The notes: a model not told the origin generated them from the letters alone. DNA of 64,000 nucleotides from Salinigranum salinum (GCF_009176545.1 NZ_VTOJ01000001.1:1364001-1428000), one strand, 5' to 3'; shown: positions 43,106-53,339, counted from the first letter of the stretch. Made by a program: numbers and translations.

Positions 43106-43648
43106 TCAGAGCAGCGCAGACAGCGCCGCGAGCGCAGCCGTCGTGACCTCCTGCAGCCCCGCGACGCCCGAGTCGAGCGGGTACGCGAGGTAGTGGACGG
43201 CGGCCAGCACGCCGAGTTCCACCGCCGTGATGACGACCGTGACGGCGTCGGCGTGTCTCGAACTCGTCGTCACGCCGGAGGGGAAGCCGTACTCCGTCTT
43301 CGACAGCGGGTAGAACAGCGCGATCCCGCGGCGGCTCCCCACCACGTCGAGGAGGTAGTGGGTGGCGACCCCGATCCAGACGAACTGGAGGTTGCCGAAC
43401 AGCAGGGGGAACCCGACGAACACCCCGAGCACGGGGAGGTTGTGGAGCGTCTTGCGGTGTTTGCCGAACGCCGTGTCGACGTCGGGGAACAGCGCCCCGA
43501 GGGTCACGGGCACGGAGAGTTCGATCACGCGAGCGAGGCTCTCGACGACGACGTCGGTCGTCGGCTGCGTCGTTGGGGTCACCGTGAGGATCACACCCAG
43601 CCCGACGCCGAGCAACACCGCGTTCAGGACGTGGCCCTTCTTGTTCAC
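43106..43648 (-). CDS. YdjM/LexA-binding family membrane-bound metal-dependent hydrolase
   Basis: A 180-residue membrane protein with four or five helices. GALFPDVDTAFGKHRKTLHNLPVL and VATHYLLDVVG carry the D-x-D, H-R and H-x3-D residues that define the YdjM/DUF457 metal-dependent hydrolase family, which is not biochemically characterised in archaea. The start is a GTG at 43648 (MNKKGHVLN). Expression is likely from a promoter in the 226-base gap shared with the divergent cox-type operon. Confidence 0.87.
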   Translation of the reverse strand: MNKKGHVLNAVLLGVGLGVILTVTPTTQPTTDVVVESLARVIELSVPVTLGALFPDVDTAFGKHRKTLHNLPVLGVFVGFPLLFGNLQFVWIGVATHYLLDVVGSRRGIALFYPLSKTEYGFPSGVTTSSRHADAVTVVITAVELGVLAAVHYLAYPLDSGVAGLQEVTTAALAALSALL

Positions 43649-43800
43649 GACTCTCCTGCCCCCGCGTGATACTCAAGCGTTTCGCCAGAGTTCTCGCGGT
43701 CGCGTCTCCGGCCGTGGGTCGGTCCACTCCCGGTCGCATACGCCCCACTCGAACGTACCCACCGCCGGGAGCGACTGCTGGATGCGCTGGCAGACTCCAT

Positions 43801-43873
43801 AATCAATTAACGTTATGTTGTATGGAATACATCATCCGACCGGAGTGACTGGCACACGCCAGCAGGTAACACT
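43801..43873 (+). promoter_or_regulatory. Promoter of the cox-type operon with two inverted repeats
   Basis: An AT-rich element AATCAATTAA (43801-43810) precedes two exact inverted repeats: TGTAT-GGA-ATACA (43819-43831) and CTGGC-ACAC-GCCAG (43849-43862), the latter ending 11 bases before the ATG of the first gene. The first repeat sits where a regulator could block initiation; the second would form a short hairpin in any leader RNA. Confidence 0.45.
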
Positions 43874-44536
43874 ATGGAATTCAGTGGGACGTTCGAACTC
43901 GAGGACACGACCGTCGACGAGGTGTGGCTCGCGCTCTCCGATCCGGTGTTGATCGAGCGATCGTTGCCGGGGTGTCAGTTCCTCGTCGCGGTCGACGACA
44001 CCGACGTCGACTTCGACGCGTTGCGCGAGGAACTGGCCGACCGGGACGTGGAACTGACGAGCGACCCGGCAGTCGTCGAGGACCGGGCGTTCGAGGAGGG
44101 TGGCCACTACGCGGCACTGATGCAGGTCAGCGTCGGTCCCGTCAACCCGACCTTCGAGACGGTGGTGACGATCGACCGTCGCGAGTATCCGGAGATGTCC
44201 GCCTCCGGCACGGGCAGCTCCGGCGACAGCTCCTTCGAGATGAACTCGTGGATGACCCTCTCGGCGATCGACGACGGCGTCGCCGTCGAGTGGGGGACGG
44301 AGGCGGACGTGTTCGGCCGCGTCGCGCAGATGGGCCAGCGCGTCGTCAACCCGGTCGCCAACCGGGTCGTCAAGCGCTTCTTCTCGTCGGTTCAGGACCG
44401 GCTCCACGAGCGGACCCTCGCGGACGTCGACGCACCGGCCGCGAACGACGACGCGGACGCCGCAGACGACACGGACGGAGGAAGTCTCGTCGACCGGGTC
44501 CTCGGTCGCTCGAAGGGTGACGCAGATCGCTCGTAG
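43874..44536 (+). CDS. CoxG/SRPBCC family protein
   Basis: A 220-residue SRPBCC-fold protein. MEFSGTFELEDTTVDEVWLALSDPVLIERSLPGCQ is the CoxG opening, and the C-terminal half adds an acidic, disordered tail (ANDDADAADDTDGGS). In bacteria CoxG helps recruit or mature aerobic CO dehydrogenase at the membrane, although the archaeal tail lacks an obvious membrane anchor. An insert, GTGSSGDSSFEMN, interrupts the beta-sheet region. It is the first of four genes; 18 bases separate it from the small-subunit gene. Confidence 0.87.
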   Translation: MEFSGTFELEDTTVDEVWLALSDPVLIERSLPGCQFLVAVDDTDVDFDALREELADRDVELTSDPAVVEDRAFEEGGHYAALMQVSVGPVNPTFETVVTIDRREYPEMSASGTGSSGDSSFEMNSWMTLSAIDDGVAVEWGTEADVFGRVAQMGQRVVNPVANRVVKRFFSSVQDRLHERTLADVDAPAANDDADAADDTDGGSLVDRVLGRSKGDADRS

Positions 44537-44554
44537 ATCGCTAACGACACGTCC

Positions 44555-45163
44555 ATGACAGAGCACGACATCACACTCACGGTCAACGGCACAGCACACG
44601 AACTCACGGTCGAGGCGCGCACGCTTTTGATCCACGCGCTCCGCGACGAACTCGGCTACACGGGGGCGAACGTCGGCTGCGAGACCAGCCTGTGCGGCGC
44701 CTGCACCGTCCACGTCGACGGCGAGGCGGTGAAGTCCTGCACGGCGCTGGCGGTCCAGGCCGACGGTGCGGAGATCGAGACGATCGAGGGGCTCGCCGCC
44801 GCGGACGGCGAGCTCCACCCCGTCCAGCGGGGGTTCCAGGAGGAACACGGTCTGCAGTGCGGCTACTGCACTCCGGGGATGATCATGACGGCGACGGAAC
44901 TGCTCGAGGAGAACCCGAACCCCACTCGCGAGGAGATCCGCGAGGGGCTCGAGGGGAACCTCTGCCGGTGTACGGGCTACCAGAACATCGTCAACGCCGT
45001 CGAGAACGCCGCAGCCGCGATGTCGAGCGGGGCGGTCGCGGACGGCGGCGCGGTCCGCTGGCCGACAGACGACGGCGACGGCGATGGCGATGGCGATGAT
45101 GACGACGGCGGTTCGGCTGCCGGTACTGACGCCGACGACGCTGGGGCAGGTGGTCGCGAATGA
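44555..45163 (+). CDS. Molybdenum hydroxylase small subunit, two [2Fe-2S] (CoxS type)
   Basis: A 202-residue iron-sulfur subunit. The N-terminal plant-ferredoxin-type site uses C42, C47, C50 and C62 ([22 protein letters not shown]). The second cluster sits in the alpha-helical domain with CGYCTPGMI and [11 protein letters not shown]. Residues from about 150 form an unusual extra acidic tail (a [12 protein letters not shown] run encoded by a simple-sequence repeat), longer than typical small subunits of 160 residues. Its stop overlaps the large-subunit start by four bases, as expected for a coupled complex. Confidence 0.93.
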   Translation: MTEHDITLTVNGTAHELTVEARTLLIHALRDELGYTGANVGCETSLCGACTVHVDGEAVKSCTALAVQADGAEIETIEGLAAADGELHPVQRGFQEEHGLQCGYCTPGMIMTATELLEENPNPTREEIREGLEGNLCRCTGYQNIVNAVENAAAAMSSGAVADGGAVRWPTDDGDGDGDGDDDDGGSAAGTDADDAGAGGRE

Positions 45164-47559
45164 CCGTCCACACCCGGACGATCGACGAGATCGACCCGTC
45201 GGAGATCTTCGGCTCCCCCCTCGAACGGCGGGAGGATCCGGCCCTGATCACCGGCGACGCCGAGTACGTCGACGACATCCACCACCCGGGGACGGCGTTC
45301 ATGGCCGTCGCCCGGAGCCAGTACGGCCACGCGCGGATCGAGGGCGTCGACACGAGCGCCGCGGAGGAGCGCGACGACGTCCTCGCCGTCTACACCCACG
45401 ACGACGTCGCCGCGAGCGACGTGCCGGGTACGCTCGCCGTCTGGGTGCAGGAGGACTACGCCCACATCCCCGACCGGCCGATCCTCGCCGACGGACGGAC
45501 CCGGTTCCAGGGTGAACCCATCGCCGTCGTCGTCGCGGAGTCGCGGTACGCCGCGGCGGACGCGGCCGCCCTCGTCGAGGTCTCGTACGACCGGCTCGAC
45601 GCGGTGACCGATCCGGTCGAGGCCGTCGGGGATGAGGCGACGCCCATCCACGACGACGCGCCGGACAACGTCGCACTCGAGTGGGAGCACGGGGACGAGG
45701 AGGCGGTCGACGCGGCGTTCGCCGACGCCGCCGACGTGGTCGAACTCGATCTCGAGAACAACCGGCTCATCCCGACGGCCATGGAGACGCGGGCGGCGGT
45801 CGCCCGGTACGACGCGGACGACGGCCGACTGACCGTCGAGATGACCTCGCAGAACCCACACCTCCACAAGGAGTGGCTGGCCGAGACGCTCGGGCTCGAC
45901 GAGGACGACATCCGGGTCCGCGCGCCCGCCGTCGGCGGCGGGTTCGGCTCGAAGATCCACCACTACCCCGAGGAGGCGCTCGTCTCTTTCGCGGCGATGG
46001 AGCTCGACCGACCGATCAAGTGGCAGGCGACCCGCACGGAGGGGTTCAGCTCGACCTCCCACGGCCGCGACCATCGGGCCCACGCCGAGATCGCCTTCGA
46101 CGACGAGGGCCACATCACCGGGCTTCGCACGGAGACGCACGTGGGCGTCGGCGGGTACATCTCGTCCGCGCAGGCGAGCGTCGCCGCCCCCGACTACGCG
46201 GAGTTGCTCTGCGGGCAGTACGACGTCCCGGCGTTCTACGCCCACGTCACCGGCTCGTTCACCAACACGGTGCCCGTCGACGCCTACCGGGGTGCCGGCC
46301 GGCCGGAGGCGACCTATCTGATCGAGCGGCTGATGGACCGCGCCGCGGGACAGCTCGACGTCGACCCGGTCGAGTTGCGCCGGCGGAACTTCGTCGGGCC
46401 GGACCAGTTCCCCTACCAGGCGGCTGCCGGCCGCGAGTACGACAGCGGCGACTACGAGAAAACCCTCGACCTCGCGCTCGACCGCGCCGACTACGAGGCG
46501 TTCCGCGAGCGCCAGGCGGCCGCGCGCGAGGAGGGCCGCTACCTCGGCATCGGCTTCTCGTGTTACATCGAGGCCTGCGGCGTCGGCCCCGGCCTGTTCG
46601 AGGCGAGCACCGTCGAGTTCGAGAGCCCCGACGAGGTCGTCGTCAAGGTGGGGACCCACTCACACGGGCAGGGCCACGAGACGAGTTTCGCGCAGATCGT
46701 GGCCGACCGACTGGGGGTTCCCTACGACGACATCGAGGTCGTCGAGGGCGACACAGACGTCGTCGAGGAGGGCCGGGGGACGTACGGTTCGCGCTCTGCG
46801 CCGGTCGGCGGCAGCGCGGTGTTCAACAGCGCCGAGGAGGTCCGCGAGAAAGCCCGGACGATCGCGGCCCACCAGCTGGAGGTCGCGCCCGCGGACCTCG
46901 AGTTCGAGGCCGGCGCGTTCCACGTCGCGGGCGCGCCCGAGCGGTCGATCACCATCCGCGAGGTCGCCGACATCGCGGACGATCCGGACGAGTTGCCCGA
47001 CGACGTGGAGCCGGGACTGCGGGCGCACACCTCGTACGACCCGCCGAACTTCGTCTTCCCCTTCGGCACGCACGTCGCCGTCGTGGAGGTCGATCCCGCG
47101 TCGGGCGAGATCGAGTTCGAGCGATACGTCGCGGTCGACGACGTCGGCACCCAGATCAACCCGAAGCTCGTCGAGGGACAGATCCACGGCGGGATCGCCC
47201 AGGGACTCGGCCAGGCGCTCTACGAGGGCGCTCAGTACGACGCCAACGGGACTCTGGTGACCGGCAGCCTCCAGGACTACGCCGTCCCGAAGGCGATGCA
47301 CCTCCCCGAGATGGAGACCGAGAGCACGGTGACGCCGTGCCCACACAACCCCCTCGGGGTGAAGGGTGTCGGCGAGGCCGGCACCATCGCCGCGCCACCG
47401 GCCGCCGTGAACGCCGTCGTGGACGCGCTCTCGCCCAGAGGGGTCACGCACGTCGACATGCCGCTGACGGCCGAGCGAGTCTGGACCGCCGCCGACCGGG
47501 CCACCGTCGACGGCGGGTCGGACGACGACCCCGCCCGCGACGAGGGGGGTGACAGCTGA
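45160..47559 (+). CDS. Molybdenum hydroxylase large subunit (CO/xanthine dehydrogenase family)
   Basis: A 799-residue molybdopterin-binding subunit. [16 protein letters not shown] and the second [13 protein letters not shown] form the cofactor site, and [13 protein letters not shown] carries the catalytic Glu. The active-site loop is AYRGAGR (residues 375-381), the form seen in CoxL-like 'type II' enzymes, not the AYRCSFR of proven CO dehydrogenases, so CO oxidation should not be assumed; xanthine-, aldehyde- or aromatic-type substrates are possible. ATGA overlaps join it to the small-subunit gene and to the medium-subunit gene. Confidence 0.93.
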   Translation: MTVHTRTIDEIDPSEIFGSPLERREDPALITGDAEYVDDIHHPGTAFMAVARSQYGHARIEGVDTSAAEERDDVLAVYTHDDVAASDVPGTLAVWVQEDYAHIPDRPILADGRTRFQGEPIAVVVAESRYAAADAAALVEVSYDRLDAVTDPVEAVGDEATPIHDDAPDNVALEWEHGDEEAVDAAFADAADVVELDLENNRLIPTAMETRAAVARYDADDGRLTVEMTSQNPHLHKEWLAETLGLDEDDIRVRAPAVGGGFGSKIHHYPEEALVSFAAMELDRPIKWQATRTEGFSSTSHGRDHRAHAEIAFDDEGHITGLRTETHVGVGGYISSAQASVAAPDYAELLCGQYDVPAFYAHVTGSFTNTVPVDAYRGAGRPEATYLIERLMDRAAGQLDVDPVELRRRNFVGPDQFPYQAAAGREYDSGDYEKTLDLALDRADYEAFRERQAAAREEGRYLGIGFSCYIEACGVGPGLFEASTVEFESPDEVVVKVGTHSHGQGHETSFAQIVADRLGVPYDDIEVVEGDTDVVEEGRGTYGSRSAPVGGSAVFNSAEEVREKARTIAAHQLEVAPADLEFEAGAFHVAGAPERSITIREVADIADDPDELPDDVEPGLRAHTSYDPPNFVFPFGTHVAVVEVDPASGEIEFERYVAVDDVGTQINPKLVEGQIHGGIAQGLGQALYEGAQYDANGTLVTGSLQDYAVPKAMHLPEMETESTVTPCPHNPLGVKGVGEAGTIAAPPAAVNAVVDALSPRGVTHVDMPLTAERVWTAADRATVDGGSDDDPARDEGGDS

Positions 47560-48449
47560 TGTTCCCCGACGAGTTCGACTACCACGAGGCGACGACGGTG
47601 GCGGAGGCGATCGAGTTGCTCGAGGCGAACGCGACGGCGGAGACCGAACTCCTGGCAGGCGGTCACAGCCTGCTCCCGGCGATGAAGACCGGGCTGTCCA
47701 GTCCGGACGTGCTGATCGACATCGGGAGCATCGACGACCTCCACGGTGTCGCCGTCGAGGACGACACGCTCGCGATCGGGGCGGCGACGAGCTACAGCGA
47801 CCTCCTGGCCGTCGACGCGGCCCACGAACACGCCCCGGCGCTGACCGCGGCGACCGAACGAGTCGGCGACCGGCAGGTCCGCAACCGCGGGACAGTCGGC
47901 GGCAATCTCGCGCACGCGGACCCGGCGTCGGACCTGCCCGCGGCCGCGCTGGTTTCCGAGGCGACGCTCGTCGTCCAGGGCCCCGACGGGGAGCGGACGG
48001 TCCCCGCCGAGGAGTTCTTCTTCGGGATGTACGCGACCGACGTCGGGCCGAGCGAGATCCTGACGCGGGTCGAGGTTCCGTCGGCGGCCGACGCAGTCGG
48101 CGCGTACGTCAAGAAGCCGAGTCCGTCGTCGGGATACGCGATGGTCGGCGTCGCGGCCCTTCTGGAGCTCGACGGCGACACCGTAACGTCGGCCCGCGTC
48201 GGCGCCAACGGGGTCGTGGATCACGGTGTACGCCTCGAGGCCGTCGAGGAGGCCCTGCTCGGCGAACGCCTCGACGACGCCACGATCGAAGTCGCGGCGG
48301 GACGCGCGCCCGACGACGTGGACACGACGATGCTGATGGACGACATTCAGGCGTCCGGTCAGTTCCGGCTCACCTTGCTGGCGGAGTACACGGAACGGGC
48401 GCTCCGGACGGTGACGGATCGAGTGTCGGCACCAGCGGCCGCGGACTGA
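47559..48449 (+). CDS. Molybdenum hydroxylase medium (FAD) subunit (CoxM type)
   Basis: A 296-residue FAD-binding subunit of the CO/xanthine dehydrogenase family. It has the usual FDYHEATTVAEAIELL opening, the FAD loop ELLAGGHSLLPAMKTGL, RNRGTVGGNLAHADPASDLPAA and a C-terminal CO-dehydrogenase flavoprotein domain. Its start codon shares a base with the preceding stop (47559), giving tight coupling. It passes electrons from the FeS subunit to an unknown acceptor. No maturation genes (coxD/E/F) follow; a repeat-containing gap comes next. Confidence 0.93.
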   Translation: MFPDEFDYHEATTVAEAIELLEANATAETELLAGGHSLLPAMKTGLSSPDVLIDIGSIDDLHGVAVEDDTLAIGAATSYSDLLAVDAAHEHAPALTAATERVGDRQVRNRGTVGGNLAHADPASDLPAAALVSEATLVVQGPDGERTVPAEEFFFGMYATDVGPSEILTRVEVPSAADAVGAYVKKPSPSSGYAMVGVAALLELDGDTVTSARVGANGVVDHGVRLEAVEEALLGERLDDATIEVAAGRAPDDVDTTMLMDDIQASGQFRLTLLAEYTERALRTVTDRVSAPAAAD

Positions 48450-48468
48450 TCGGCCGGTTCCCGCGCTC

Positions 48469-48565
48469 GGCCTCCCGACCCCGTCGTACTCGACATCACT
48501 GGCCCCGTCGCACTCGGCCTCCCGATCCCGTCGTACTCGGTTTCACAGATCCCGTCGCACACCAT
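48469..48565 (+). repeat. 47-bp direct repeat made of about four 23-24-bp units
   Basis: The gap after the medium subunit contains a 47-bp sequence starting GGCCTCCCGA(C/T)CCCGTCG at 48469 and again at 48516. Inside it, CCCGTCG(T/C)AC(T/A)CG words recur near 48480, 48503, 48527 and 48550, giving a 23-24-bp sub-period. It is non-coding in every frame I checked and ends about 80 bases before the aminotransferase start. It may form secondary structure at the end of the cox-type transcript. Confidence 0.7.
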
Positions 48566-48644
48566 CTCCCTGGTCCCGGCACGCCGTGGCGTGCTCCCGC
48601 CAGCGGGACGAAAACGACAACACCCTCGCTTTCCATCCCCTCGT

Positions 48645-49745
48645 ATGGACTACGACGAGCCGCTGTTCTTCCACGTCATCCAGTACGCCCACCACGCCGA
48701 CCGGGACGTCGTGGACATGGTGAGCGGCAACCCCGACTGGGACCCGCCGGCGGCGCTTCGCGAGGGACTCCACGAGTACGCCGACGCGCCCACCGCGGCG
48801 TTCCAGTACCCGCCGAGCGACGGCCTCCGCGAGCTTCGCGAGGAGATCGCCGCCCGCCGCGACGTCGATCCCGGGCAGGTGATCGTCACCCACGGCGGCG
48901 GGGAGGCGAACTACCTCGCGATGGCCCGGGCGATGGAACGAGACGCCGGCGACGAGTTCGTCCTCACCGACCCCGTCTACCCGTACTACCCCGGGAAGGC
49001 GCAGATGCTCGGCGGCAGCGTCCGGATGGTCCCCGTCCACGAGGACGGTCACCTCGACGTGGACGCGATGCGCGACGCCGTCTCGGACGCGACCGCGTGC
49101 ATCGTCGTCAACACCCCGAACAACCCCACGGGGGCGGTGTACCGCCGCGAGAACGTCGAGGCACTCGTCGAACTCGCCGAGGCGCACGACGCTCTCCTTC
49201 TGTCGGACGAAGTGTACGACCACTTCGACTTCTCGGGCGCGTTCGAGTCGGCGCTCACCATCGACTCCGCGCACCGCGTGGTCACCTCGTCGTACTCGAA
49301 GACGATGAGCATCACCGGCTTCCGGGTGGGGTACGCGGTGTTCCCCGAGTCGCTGATCGAGAAGGCGAAGACGCGCCACATGCTCGTCAACGTCACCGGG
49401 GCCCGACCGTCGCAGGCGGCGGTCCTCCGCGCGCTCCAGGAGACGGGACCCGAACACTACGAGGCGGTTCGTGACACGCTTCGACCCCGGATCGACGCCT
49501 TCTGCGACGCACTCGACGCCGCGGGTGCGGACTACTCCCGTCCCGAGGGTGCCTTCTACGTGCTCGCCCGCTTCGACGGCTTCCCCGGCACGATGGAGAA
49601 CGTGAAACAACTCATCGACGAAGGGGGCGTCGCGGGGATGCCCGGCGAGGCCTTCGGGAGCGCCCGCGACGAGTGGATCCGCTTTGCGCTGTGTACCCCA
49701 CGGGCCGAGGAGGCCGCCGAGCGGCTGGCGGCGTTCTTCGCGTGA
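48645..49745 (+). CDS. Class I/II PLP-dependent aminotransferase
   Basis: A 366-residue fold-type I aminotransferase. VSGNPDWDPP, FQYPPSDGLRELREEIA, HGGGEANYLAMA, DPVYPYYPGKAQ, NTPNNPTGAVY, LSDEVYDHFDF and the PLP Lys in SSYSKTMSITGFRVG follow the canonical order; RFALCTP carries the carboxylate-binding Arg. These are the features of the aspartate/alanine-aminotransferase-like group; donor and acceptor cannot be told. The ATG at 48645 is used, as upstream extension is Arg-rich shadow sequence. It is convergent with the KAP-TPR gene, nine bases between stops. Confidence 0.92.
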   Translation: MDYDEPLFFHVIQYAHHADRDVVDMVSGNPDWDPPAALREGLHEYADAPTAAFQYPPSDGLRELREEIAARRDVDPGQVIVTHGGGEANYLAMARAMERDAGDEFVLTDPVYPYYPGKAQMLGGSVRMVPVHEDGHLDVDAMRDAVSDATACIVVNTPNNPTGAVYRRENVEALVELAEAHDALLLSDEVYDHFDFSGAFESALTIDSAHRVVTSSYSKTMSITGFRVGYAVFPESLIEKAKTRHMLVNVTGARPSQAAVLRALQETGPEHYEAVRDTLRPRIDAFCDALDAAGADYSRPEGAFYVLARFDGFPGTMENVKQLIDEGGVAGMPGEAFGSARDEWIRFALCTPRAEEAAERLAAFFA

Positions 49746-49754
49746 GCCGGGAGC

Positions 49755-52700
49755 TCAGGCCGATTCGAGTTCGCGGGCCTTCTCGTGGAGTTCCGCTGCC
49801 GCTTCGTCGCGGCCCCGTTCCACGAGGAACTCGGCGTAGCTCCGTACGATCTCCGGCACCGGACCGAGATCGAGCGCTCTCTGATACTGTTCTTCGGCTC
49901 CCTCGACGTCGCCCCGTCGGTGCAGGAGCGTCGCGTACGCGTCGAGTGTGCTCGCCTCTTCTGGCCGGAGCGCTATCGCCTTCTTGAGCTGGATCTCGGC
50001 GTCGTCCAGCCTGTTCTGCTCCATCAGGAACACCGCGTACCCGGTCCGGAGAAACGGATTCTCGGGGTGATGTTCGAGAGCGGCCCGGTACTGTTCGTCG
50101 GCATCGTCGGGTCGATCCTGTCCGACGAGAAACTCGGCGTAGCTGACTCGGAGCCACGGTTCGTCGGGCCCGAGTTCGGCGGCGATTCGGTACTGGTCTT
50201 CGGCCTCGTCGCCGCGCTCTCGGTCTGCCAGGAACTCCGCGTAGCTCCTGTGAATCCGTAGCGAGTCCGGATGACGGTCGATGGCAGTCCGGTACACCTC
50301 GTCGGCGTCGTCGTAGCGGCCCTGCTCGACGAGGGAGTCCGCGCGGTCGATCCAGAGGAACTGATTGTCCGGATCGTGGTCGAGGGCCGTCTGATACAGT
50401 TCGTCGGCCTCGCCGTGGTTTCCCCGCTCTAAGAGGAGTCCCGCGTAGCTTGCGACGAGAACCCGATTGGCCGGATCGAGCTCCAGTGCGGCCTGGTACT
50501 GTGTTTCGGCCTGGTCGTACCGTTCCCGTTCGTAGAGGTACGCCGCGTAGCGTCGTCGGATCTGTACGGCATCTGGAGCGAGCTCCAGTGCGGCCTGGTA
50601 CTGTGTTTCGACCTGGTCGTACCGCTCACAGCTGTGAAGGAACTCCGCGTAGGTGGCGCGTGCATCCGAATCGTCGGGAGCGAGTTCCAGCGCGGTCCGA
50701 TACTCCCTGTCGGCCTCGTCGGTGCGTCCCTGGTCAGCGAGGAACCTCGCGTAAGACCTCCGACACCACGGATCGTCCGGATTCTGCTCGCAGGCGATCT
50801 CGTGTTGCGTTTCGGCGTCGTCGAGCCGACCCAAGTCGACGAGGAACTCGATGTACTCGGATCGGAAGCGCTCGGGATCGCTGTCGAGAGCCTCGCGGTA
50901 CTGCTCGTCCGCCTCGTCGTGTCGGCTCCGATCGACGAGGAACTCGATATATTTGGAACGGAGCCAGGGATCGTCGGGGCTTCGGTCGAGAGCCCTCCGA
51001 TACTGTTCGTCCGCCTCGCTGTGACGATCTCGGTCGAGGAGGAACTCGATGTACTTGACACGGAGCCAGAGATCGTCGGGGTTCCGGTCGAGAGCGTTCC
51101 GGTACTGCTCGTCCGCCTCGTCGTGTTTGCCCCGGTCGACGAGGAACGCAATGTAGTTCTTTCGGGCGCGCTGTGAGCTGTCGGGGATGCCGAGTGCTTC
51201 GACGTACTGCGCTTCGGCCTCGACCACCTTCCCGAGCTCGGACAGCAGGTTCGCGTAGTCGATCCGGATCCACGCCGCGTTTGGGTTCTCGTCGATCTCC
51301 TCCTCGTATCTACGGAGCTGTTCGTACTGCTCTTCGCTCACCGCCGCGGTCCGGGGTGAGGTGCCCAGCAACGACCTGACGGTCTTCACGTTCGCCAGGC
51401 TGTAGTCCGAGTTCCCTCCGATCGCTCGTTCGATCTGTACCGGCCCGACGTTCGTAAAGAACTCTTCGATTCCCCGGTCCGCGTCGTCGTGATACTCCTC
51501 GACGAGCGTCTCGAACCGCTCGACCCGAGTCTCCAGGGAGGCGCTCGAGCCTTCGTCCTCGTACACTCCCGCGACGAGGAGATCGAGCAGGGTCCGTACA
51601 TCGTCCGCGGGAACCGCCGCAGTCTGTCGGGCGACACGATCGGTGATCTTCCGATAGACGGCGGCGCGGCCACCCGAATCGGTCTCGCCGTTCGGCCTGT
51701 CTCCGGACCGATCGGTGTCGTCGCCCTTGCACGCCTCGTGGTACGCCTTCCAGAACTCTCGCTGGTATGCAACGAGCGTCAGCGCGGGGAGCAGTCCCGG
51801 ATTCCGCTGTATCTCGGCGTGAAGTCGGGGCCAGCGGAGCGGAATGACCGCGAACTTCCCGATCTGCTCCGGTGTGGGATCGGACGGATCCGTCTCGCCG
51901 TGTTCCGGTGACGAGTCGGGCGGGACCACGCGCTCGTCCGACTGGACCGTCGATCGATCCCTGGACGCGTTCATTCGTTCCTCGAGGATCGCACTGAGGG
52001 TGTACAGGTTCAGGAACCGTTTGAGCTGTCGGGGGTTGTGATCGAGGCTTCGTGCAACGAGTTCCGTCACTGCCACGAGTCGATCGGGCGAACAGCCCGA
52101 CACGGCCAGCGAGACCGGGGCGGCGGTTTCGGTCGGTGTCCGGCAGAACTCCCCCAGGGCGCCGGCGATCCACGACTGGTGCCCGGAGCCAGCCTGACCG
52201 TCCGCGGTGGGGTGGGTGACGGCGACCGTCCGGACGAACTCGTCGATATCCGCCTCGGTGGTCTTCGGGACGTCGAAGGGGATCTGAATGAACTTCTCGA
52301 GATACCGGTTTCCGTAGTCGATGTCGAAGCCATCGTCCCCGTCCGCGTCGAGGGACGACAGCACTTCCCTGTGTTTTGCCGCGATCGCAGCGGCCACTTT
52401 CTGCCTGTCCATCCCGATGAGGAACACGAGTCGCGAGTCGTCAGAGAGCATGAGATGAACCGCTTCCATGAGATCCGGGATCTTCGACAGTTCACACCGA
52501 TCGAGGTCGTCGACGAAGACGAACACCCGCCGATCTCGCCCTCGGTCGTCCGTCCCAACGTACGCGTCTAACAGCTGCTCGAAGTCGTCGTGGAACCGTT
52601 CGACGAACGAGACACGGTCCTCGTATGGTTCTGTCGAGAGTTGTGACCGAATCTCCGCTTCCGTCCTCCCGACGACGTTCCGATTGATCCAGACGAGAAA

Positions 52701-53228
52701 CGCGGCCCCGGAGACGGCCGTCACTCCGATCGTACCGAGGAACGTCTGTATTCGACTCGCCCCAACGATCGAACCGAGCACGCCGACGGCCGAGACAGCC
52801 AGGGCGTAGATCAAGAGCGTCACGCTCACCCGGAGTAGCACCCGCTTCCACTGCGTCCGTGACCGAACCCAGAGGAGGGTTAGCCTGGCGAGAAACCGAT
52901 CCCGTACGGTGAGCCTCCCCGACACCTGGGTGATAAACGTGAGCATGAACGCCGCCCAGAGTGCCTCTTCCGACTGGTGACGCCACGGGTTGAACTCGAC
53001 CGTGACGTGTCCGTCCGCCTCGAGCCGCTCTCTGAGCTGACACATGAACGAGGACTTCCCAGCTCCCCACTCCCCCTCGATCGAGACGGTCAGGGGCGGA
53101 CTCGCGTGGAGAAGGAACTGACGGAGGGCCGTGACGTACGGAGCAAAATTCAACGAATCGGCCGACGACGCTCTGTCGTCGAGCCCGACCCGGAGCGATC
53201 CGCCATCTCCCCCCGATGCAGTTGACAT
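49755..53228 (-). CDS. KAP P-loop NTPase with about 15 TPR repeats
   Basis: A 1157-residue membrane-linked NTPase. Walker A EGEWGAGKSS is at residues 51-60, followed by FNPWRHQSEEALWAAF, the typical KAP segment. Two hydrophobic spans (about 130-153 and 162-181) are inserted within the domain, then Walker B VFVFVDDLDRCE (about 235-246) and YLEKFIQIPF. Residues about 650-1157 hold some 15 TPR-like 34-residue units (YxEFLxDRxRxDEADEQYxxALDxxPDDxxLRxx), unusually alike. KAP proteins are thought to organise membrane-proximal complexes; several occur in defence or signalling loci, but no partner is adjacent here. An upstream in-frame GTG at 53249 would add seven residues. Confidence 0.9.
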   Translation of the reverse strand: MSTASGGDGGSLRVGLDDRASSADSLNFAPYVTALRQFLLHASPPLTVSIEGEWGAGKSSFMCQLRERLEADGHVTVEFNPWRHQSEEALWAAFMLTFITQVSGRLTVRDRFLARLTLLWVRSRTQWKRVLLRVSVTLLIYALAVSAVGVLGSIVGASRIQTFLGTIGVTAVSGAAFLVWINRNVVGRTEAEIRSQLSTEPYEDRVSFVERFHDDFEQLLDAYVGTDDRGRDRRVFVFVDDLDRCELSKIPDLMEAVHLMLSDDSRLVFLIGMDRQKVAAAIAAKHREVLSSLDADGDDGFDIDYGNRYLEKFIQIPFDVPKTTEADIDEFVRTVAVTHPTADGQAGSGHQSWIAGALGEFCRTPTETAAPVSLAVSGCSPDRLVAVTELVARSLDHNPRQLKRFLNLYTLSAILEERMNASRDRSTVQSDERVVPPDSSPEHGETDPSDPTPEQIGKFAVIPLRWPRLHAEIQRNPGLLPALTLVAYQREFWKAYHEACKGDDTDRSGDRPNGETDSGGRAAVYRKITDRVARQTAAVPADDVRTLLDLLVAGVYEDEGSSASLETRVERFETLVEEYHDDADRGIEEFFTNVGPVQIERAIGGNSDYSLANVKTVRSLLGTSPRTAAVSEEQYEQLRRYEEEIDENPNAAWIRIDYANLLSELGKVVEAEAQYVEALGIPDSSQRARKNYIAFLVDRGKHDEADEQYRNALDRNPDDLWLRVKYIEFLLDRDRHSEADEQYRRALDRSPDDPWLRSKYIEFLVDRSRHDEADEQYREALDSDPERFRSEYIEFLVDLGRLDDAETQHEIACEQNPDDPWCRRSYARFLADQGRTDEADREYRTALELAPDDSDARATYAEFLHSCERYDQVETQYQAALELAPDAVQIRRRYAAYLYERERYDQAETQYQAALELDPANRVLVASYAGLLLERGNHGEADELYQTALDHDPDNQFLWIDRADSLVEQGRYDDADEVYRTAIDRHPDSLRIHRSYAEFLADRERGDEAEDQYRIAAELGPDEPWLRVSYAEFLVGQDRPDDADEQYRAALEHHPENPFLRTGYAVFLMEQNRLDDAEIQLKKAIALRPEEASTLDAYATLLHRRGDVEGAEEQYQRALDLGPVPEIVRSYAEFLVERGRDEAAAELHEKARELESA

Positions 53229-53339
53229 AGAGCCGACACTCGTGGACACATGTCATCTCTCGATATAGCTCTGTCTCCTCTCGCCACAGAACGACCCCGA
53301 GACCGACGAGTACACAAGGCTCCACTGACGAGAACGCGT

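Noticed and set aside
43874..48449. Bona fide aerobic CO dehydrogenase
   Set aside because: The large subunit has AYRGAGR in place of the Cys-containing AYRCSFR, so CO oxidation is not supported.
49612..50261. Forward open frames inside the KAP-TPR gene
   Set aside because: They mirror TPR codons and carry no independent signal.
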